A stretch of 37,280 bases of DNA from NCBI RefSeq assembly GCF_947489565.1, contig NZ_CANLEA010000036.1:1-37280 (forward strand), in the 5' to 3' direction. The stretch comes from an uncultured Kordia sp. Its GTDB lineage: Bacteria > Bacteroidota > Bacteroidia > Flavobacteriales > Flavobacteriaceae. Made by a program: the position numbers and the translations under genes. Position 1 is the stretch's first letter. Every line of letters starts with the position of its first letter. Shown here piece by piece: positions 33,405-37,280 of the stretch. The notes under the pieces are model-generated. The model made no database searches, had not been told where the DNA came from, and saw nothing but the letters and a program-made list of their open reading frames with translations.

Positions 33405-35993
33405 ATGTCTCGCAAACCAAAATTAGAACGCTTTAAAGAAAATGTTTCTTCCAAATATCAAATCTACAACAGTATTTTTATGACGTTACCTTTTGATGGA
33501 ATCTCAAATACAGGTGTTTTACTGCCTTTATTTAGTGAGATTTGTGAAGAAGGATACAAACGTGATAAAAATCCATCGCAAATCATGGATAAATTCTTTG
33601 AGCGTTATGTAGAAAAGGACAAAACAGAAAAAGAAAAAGTCCAATTGCTATTTCGTTTCATTCAATATATTGAGCGTCAGGTAGTTTTGTTTGATGCTGT
33701 AGAAGACGCTGCTTTTCCAATTGTAAACAATATGGACGGACGTGGAACGCTGCGAAACATCAAGGAAGAAGCACAAGAGAAGCATCAAATGGACGCGCTC
33801 AAAACCTATTTAAAACGTTTTAAAATTCGTCCGGTATTGACGGCGCATCCAACGCAGTTCTATCCTGGGCAAGTATTAGGAATCATTACAGACTTAGCAG
33901 AAGCTATTGAAAAAGATGATTTGCTGACTATCAAAAAGCTCTTGGCGCAGTTAGGAAAAACGCCTTTCTTCAAAAAGGAAAAGCCAACGCCTTACAATGA
34001 AGCAGTCAGCTTAATTTGGTACTTAGAGAACGTTTTTTACCATTCTGCAAGTAAAATATACAATTACATTCAGGACAATATCTTTAAAGATGAAGAATTA
34101 GATAATCAGGTGATTGATTTAGGTTTTTGGCCTGGCGGCGATCGAGATGGAAATCCGTTTGTAACGACAGAAATCACCTTGAAAGTTGCAGAACGCTTGC
34201 GTAGCACAATTCTACTGAATTATTATCGCGACATTCGTAAACTTAAGCGTAGACTCACGTTTGAAGGTGTAGAGAAGCGTTTGGCGCATTTAGAACGTAT
34301 GTTGTACGACAACGTATATTTGCGTAAAGAAGACGAAATGTTCTCTTTGGCTGAGTTTGAAGCGGAACTAAAAGCGATTAGAGATGTGATTGTTTCGGAT
34401 CATCAATCCTTATTCAGTGCGGAAATCAATGATTTGATCAATAAGGTGAAATTATTCGGGTTTCACTTTGCAATGTTAGACATTCGTCAAGATTCAAGAG
34501 TGCATCAAGGTGTGTTTGAAAACATTGTGGAAGTAATGGAAGCACGCGAAAACGGGTTGTTTTCTATTGATTATGCCAATGCTACCGAAGAAGAAAAAAT
34601 AAAAGCGCTTACAAATATCGATGCTGTAGTGGCATCTGAATATTTTGAAAACGAAATTACAAATGCTACCATTTCATCAATTTACGCAATGAAAACCATT
34701 CAGAGTAATAATGGTGAACGTGGAGCCAATCGTTATATCATTAGTAACAATCAGTCAGCATTGCATGTAATGGAAGCATTTAGTATGTTGCGTTTGTGCA
34801 ATTGGAAACAGCCAGATGTAGATGTTTCGCCATTGTTTGAAACCGTTCCAGACTTACAAGCAGCGCAAAGTGTCATGCGAACTTTGTATACAAACGAAGC
34901 GTATGCGGCACATTTAAAACGCAGAGGAAATAAGCAGTACATTATGTTAGGTTTCTCTGATGGAACCAAAGATGGTGGTTATTTGATGGCAAATTGGAGT
35001 ATTTTCAAAGCTAAAGAAGAATTAACTGCGATTTCACGAGAATTTGGAATCAAAGTAATTTTCTTTGATGGTAGAGGCGGACCGCCAGCGCGTGGAGGAG
35101 GAAAAACGCATCAATTCTATGCTTCTTTAGGAAACACCATTCAAGATGAAGAAATACAGCTAACAGTACAAGGGCAAACGATTAGTTCAAACTTTGGAAC
35201 TCCAGAATCGTGTCAGTACAATTTAGAGCAATTATTGAGTTCGGGAATTTCAAATGAAATATTTTCAAGTGCTACGGCAGAATTCTCAGACGAAGATAAA
35301 AAGACAATGGAAGCTTTAGCTTCCATAAGTTATGATACGTATGTAGCTTTCAAAAAACATCCATGCTTTTTAACATATTTAGAGCGTATGAGCACATTGA
35401 AGTATTATGCAAAAACGAATATTGGAAGTCGTCCGTCAAAGCGTTCAAAATCGAAAGAATTTAACTTTTCAGATTTACGAGCTATTCCGTTTGTGGGAAG
35501 TTGGAGTCAATTAAAACAAAACGTTCCTGGTTTTTATGGTGTTGGAACAGCGCTAGAATATATGGAGAAAAGTGGAAAGTTTGAAGCTGTAGAAGATCTA
35601 TATAAAAACTCTTCTTTTTTTAGAACATTGCTTGAAAATAGTATGATGAGTTTGACGAAGTCTTTCTTTAAGTTAACTGCGTATATGAAAGATAATGAGG
35701 AGTTTGGTGAATTTTGGAGTATAATTTTTGAAGAATTCAATCGCACAAAACGAATGCTCTTAAAACTAACAGGTTATGAAAGTTTAATGGAGAATGAACA
35801 AGCAGGAAAAGCTTCAATTCATGCGCGTGAAAAGATTGTTTTACCGTTACTTACGATTCAGCAATATGCATTGCGTAAGATTCAAGAATTGCAAAAAGAT
35901 CCTGAGGCTAACGAAAGTGAGTTAAAAATCTATGAAAAAATGGTGACGCGTTCGCTATTTGGAAACATTAATGCGAGTCGTAATTCGGCGTAG
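33405..35993 (+). CDS. ppc: Phosphoenolpyruvate carboxylase
   Basis: An 862-residue enzyme that makes oxaloacetate from phosphoenolpyruvate and bicarbonate (anaplerosis). Catalytic blocks: LTAHPTQ (His148), FWPGGDRDGNPFVT (about 243), LDIRQDSR (about 359) and FDGRGGPPARGGGKTH (about 555), with the essential Arg residues. It is slightly shorter than the usual 880-930 residues, as in other Bacteroidota. The ATG at 33405 is used; the N-terminal 40 residues are family-like. Repeat module A1 begins 7 bases after the stop codon. Confidence 0.96.
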   Translation: MSRKPKLERFKENVSSKYQIYNSIFMTLPFDGISNTGVLLPLFSEICEEGYKRDKNPSQIMDKFFERYVEKDKTEKEKVQLLFRFIQYIERQVVLFDAVEDAAFPIVNNMDGRGTLRNIKEEAQEKHQMDALKTYLKRFKIRPVLTAHPTQFYPGQVLGIITDLAEAIEKDDLLTIKKLLAQLGKTPFFKKEKPTPYNEAVSLIWYLENVFYHSASKIYNYIQDNIFKDEELDNQVIDLGFWPGGDRDGNPFVTTEITLKVAERLRSTILLNYYRDIRKLKRRLTFEGVEKRLAHLERMLYDNVYLRKEDEMFSLAEFEAELKAIRDVIVSDHQSLFSAEINDLINKVKLFGFHFAMLDIRQDSRVHQGVFENIVEVMEARENGLFSIDYANATEEEKIKALTNIDAVVASEYFENEITNATISSIYAMKTIQSNNGERGANRYIISNNQSALHVMEAFSMLRLCNWKQPDVDVSPLFETVPDLQAAQSVMRTLYTNEAYAAHLKRRGNKQYIMLGFSDGTKDGGYLMANWSIFKAKEELTAISREFGIKVIFFDGRGGPPARGGGKTHQFYASLGNTIQDEEIQLTVQGQTISSNFGTPESCQYNLEQLLSSGISNEIFSSATAEFSDEDKKTMEALASISYDTYVAFKKHPCFLTYLERMSTLKYYAKTNIGSRPSKRSKSKEFNFSDLRAIPFVGSWSQLKQNVPGFYGVGTALEYMEKSGKFEAVEDLYKNSSFFRTLLENSMMSLTKSFFKLTAYMKDNEEFGEFWSIIFEEFNRTKRMLLKLTGYESLMENEQAGKASIHAREKIVLPLLTIQQYALRKIQELQKDPEANESELKIYEKMVTRSLFGNINASRNSA

Positions 35994-36000
35994 CTTTGTT

Positions 36001-36135
36001 CTTAGATTTTTAGACGCGCTTTGCTTTTGGAATGTTAGAAACGCTTCGTTATTAGAGTGTTGGTTTTTTGGTTTTCTGAGCGTCATTTCGAGTGAATTTG
36101 CCTTAGCAAATTAGTATCGAGAAGTACTTTGAAAC
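36001..36135. repeat. Intergenic repeat module A, copy 1
   Basis: A 135-base module, 90-95% identical by eye to 36775-36909. It starts TTAGATTTTTAGACGCGC, contains the core CTGAGCGTCATTTCGAGTG, a hairpin AATTTGC-CTTA-GCAAATT and an ATCGAGAAGTACTTTG end. Its reverse complement resembles the left-end repeats at 66-219. No coding frame of interest. Confidence 0.85.
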
Positions 36136-36228
36136 TCGGTCTATTTCAATTTTTAGATGCAATGCCGCTTTTCGAATGTTGGAAGCAGTATCGCTTTTAA
36201 ATATTTAAACGAGTTCAGTTATTACAAA

Positions 36229-36291
36229 CGTCACTTCGAGTGGTTTTTCGTAATAAAATGAAGAAAAATTGTATCGAGAAGTACTTTGAAA
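36229..36291. repeat. REP-like core variant
   Basis: CGTCACTTCGAGTGG at the start and ATCGAGAAGTACTTTGAAA at the end match module A, but the middle is different (TTTTTCGTAATAAAATGAAG). The inverted copy at 37125-37178 shares this middle. Bases 36136-36228 between A1 and this copy hold AT-rich sequence with no gene. Confidence 0.8.
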
Positions 36292-36338
36292 TTCAGTTTA
36301 GTTGAATTTTCAGTAGAAATAAAATCTTTTCAAAAAAA
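36291..36338. repeat. Repeat module B, copy 1
   Basis: About 48 bases, TTTAGTTGAATTTTCAGTAG to the A-run, almost identical to 36909-36956. In copy 1 the GG-peptide cassette follows; in copy 2 module C follows directly. Confidence 0.75.
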
Positions 36339-36370
36339 ATGTTCGCACAAATTCAAAACTTGTGCGAACA
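36332..36370 (-). terminator. Terminator of the GG-peptide gene
   Basis: On the minus strand TGTTCGCACAA pairs perfectly with TTGTGCGAACA (9-base loop) followed by eight T. It lies 10 bases past the stop codon of the peptide gene. Confidence 0.88.
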
Positions 36371-36380
36371 TAAAATATTA

Positions 36381-36506
36381 TCAATCTCCTTCATTTGTAA
36401 TAGTACCTAAAGTAGTAATAATTTCTTCGTCTTCATTAGTTGTGTTTCCTCCAACTATTTTTGAAGTCATGATACTAGATGCTTTAAATTTTTCAAACAT
36501 TTCCAT
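36381..36506 (-). CDS. Small GG-leader peptide
   Basis: A 41-residue peptide with a short leader (MEMFEKFKASSIMTSKIVGG, Gly19-Gly20) and a 21-residue core of Thr, Glu, Asp, Asn and Ile without Cys. The GG site and a dedicated terminator argue for an exported or modified peptide; the absence of Cys rules out lanthionine. A Thr/acidic core would suit an ATP-grasp ester-forming (graspetide) product, but no diagnostic leader motif or partner ATP-grasp gene is adjacent. Met3 is an alternative start. The gene sits between repeat modules B1 and C1 and is absent from the second copy of this array. Existence is likely, function unknown. Confidence 0.6.
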   Translation of the reverse strand: MEMFEKFKASSIMTSKIVGGNTTNEDEEIITTLGTITNEGD

Positions 36507-36660
36507 AATTCAATATTTTTAAATTAATAATGATTCAAATATTAAGGATTAAAGCGATTCTACCTAGTAATGCTTGTCGCAATTCCTTGAATTATAGCAA
36601 TGTTGATAGCTTTTTTACAGCACATACATTGAGAATGACAAAAAATAACTTTCTAACAAG

Positions 36661-36763
36661 CCTAATTACGAAGTAATCTAAAGGCAAAGAGCGTTTAATA
36701 ATGAACGTTAGTGCGAGTTTGTAACTCGTGCTGACAAACAAGCTAAAAATAGATTCTAACCTT
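36661..36763. repeat. Repeat module C, copy 1
   Basis: A 103-base module nearly identical to 36957-37059, containing small inverted repeats (ATTAC-GAA-GTAAT and CGAGTT-TGT-AACTCG) of the kind seen in REP elements that are moved by IS200-like transposases. No transposase is in the window. Bases 36507-36660 upstream of the peptide gene hold only its AT-rich leader region, with a near -7 box (AATATTTG). Confidence 0.75.
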
Positions 36764-36774
36764 CTCAGCTTCGT

Positions 36775-37059
36775 CTTAGATTTTTAGACGCGCTTTGCTT
36801 TTGGAATGTTAGAAGCGTTATCGCTATTAGAGTGTTGGTTTTTTGGTTTTCTGAACGTCATTTCGAGTGAATTTGCCTTAGCAAATTAGTGTCGAGAAAT
36901 ACTTTGAAACTAAGTTTAGTTGAATTTTCAGTAGAGATAAAATCTTTTCAAAAAAATCTAATTACGAAGTAATCTAAAGGTAAAGCGCGTTTAACAATGA
37001 ACGTTAGTGCGAGTTTGTAACTCGTGCCGATAAACAAGCTAAAAATAAATTCTAACCTT
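36775..37059. repeat. Composite repeat A2-B2-C2
   Basis: A second, contiguous copy of modules A (36775-36909), B (36909-36956) and C (36957-37059). Compared with copy 1 there is no peptide cassette between B and C. No gene is seen from 36507 to 37280; this region is repeats, the peptide leader and AT-rich spacers. Confidence 0.85.
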
Positions 37060-37124
37060 TATAAGAATAACCAAGAAGAAAGATATTCGTGAATTCGCAG
37101 CAAGTAATAATTGGTATTCTAAGG

Positions 37125-37178
37125 ATTTCTCAATACAATTTTTCTTCATTTTATTACGAAAAACCACTCGAAATGACG
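37125..37178. repeat. Inverted copy of the REP-like core
   Basis: ATTTCTCAATAC at the start and CCACTCGAAATGACG at the end are the reverse complement of the core at 36229-36291, including its TAATAAAATGAAG middle. Confidence 0.8.
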
Positions 37179-37203
37179 TTTTTAAAATCCAAAATTTGTA
37201 GTT

Positions 37204-37280
37204 TCTAACAAGTCTAACAAGTCTAACAAGTCTAACAAGTCTAACAAGTCTAACAAGTCTAACAAGTCTAACAAGTCTAA
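37204..37280. repeat. Nine-base tandem repeat
   Basis: TCTAACAAG is repeated about 8.5 times and may continue beyond the window. Related TCTAACAATCTAA tails occur at 212-238 and 15330-15343, at gene 3' ends. There are no spacers, so it is not CRISPR. Confidence 0.95.

Noticed and set aside
36286-36522. Plus-strand 78-codon ORF
   Set aside because: It lies across the B repeat, the terminator hairpin and the antisense of the GG peptide; no protein-like features.
37204-37280. CRISPR array
   Set aside because: The unit is 9 bases and directly tandem; there are no spacers and no cas genes in the window.

Overview
The window looks like chromosomal DNA of a Flavobacteriaceae bacterium (Bacteroidota). 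The base composition is AT-rich. Several promoters carry the Bacteroidota -7 box (TAnnTTTG), ribosome binding sites are weak and A-rich, and many products are of families typical of marine flavobacteria: DUF6090-like, TPR-AraC regulators, GG-leader peptides with KxxIS leaders, and TlpA/DUF4369 lipoproteins. A Kordia-like genus is only an impression. There is no phage, plasmid, IS transposase or CRISPR. Most of the window is ordinary core genome with accessory patches at 19.5-27.3, 30.5-32.7 and 36.0-37.3 kb.

Layout. 0.07-0.22 kb: short direct repeats. 0.23-2.5 kb (-): gamma-glutamyltransferase and ACP phosphodiesterase. 2.56-5.0 kb (+): membrane acyltransferase and phosphoglucosamine mutase. 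5.2-8.8 kb: small membrane proteins, a lipid A-type acyltransferase and a rhomboid protease divergent from a shared palindromic promoter, and a secreted unknown. 8.8-9.2 kb: hairpins, a possible tRNA remnant and tRNA-Tyr. 9.2-10.9 kb (-): TlpA-like lipoprotein and outer-membrane protein. 11.1-14.0 kb (+): large FAD/Fe-S oxidoreductase. 14.1-16.2 kb: small unknown, DUF6090-like protein and an LpxH-like hydrolase. 16.4-19.4 kb (+): chorismate synthase, membrane protein and DAACS symporter.

19.5-24.4 kb (+) is the most suggestive block: a GshB-like ATP-grasp ligase, a two-domain sulfurtransferase, two small membrane proteins (one broken by an in-frame stop), an N-formylglutamate amidohydrolase-family enzyme and a DUF1704/QEGLA zinc carboxypeptidase-like protein. 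No gshA is nearby, so the ligase, hydrolase and peptidase may act together on a peptide or an amino-acid conjugate. Directly downstream, 24.5-27.3 kb holds three cysteine-rich, GG-leader peptide precursors that resemble flavobacterial class I lanthipeptides, arranged around a membrane-anchored TPR-AraC regulator. No LanB/LanC-type enzyme lies in the window, so they would have to be modified in trans.

27.4-30.3 kb: tandem alpha/beta hydrolases, a TerC-family protein and a lipoprotein. 30.5-32.7 kb: a membrane protein, an XRE repressor and an M14 carboxypeptidase, with a set of TTTACA-N2-TGTAAA palindromes between the last two that overlap both -7 boxes. 32.8-36.0 kb: Lrp/AsnC regulator and PEP carboxylase. 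36.0-37.3 kb: a mosaic of duplicated REP-like modules. It contains a 41-residue GG peptide cassette present in one copy of the mosaic and cleanly absent from the other, and it ends in a 9-bp tandem repeat.
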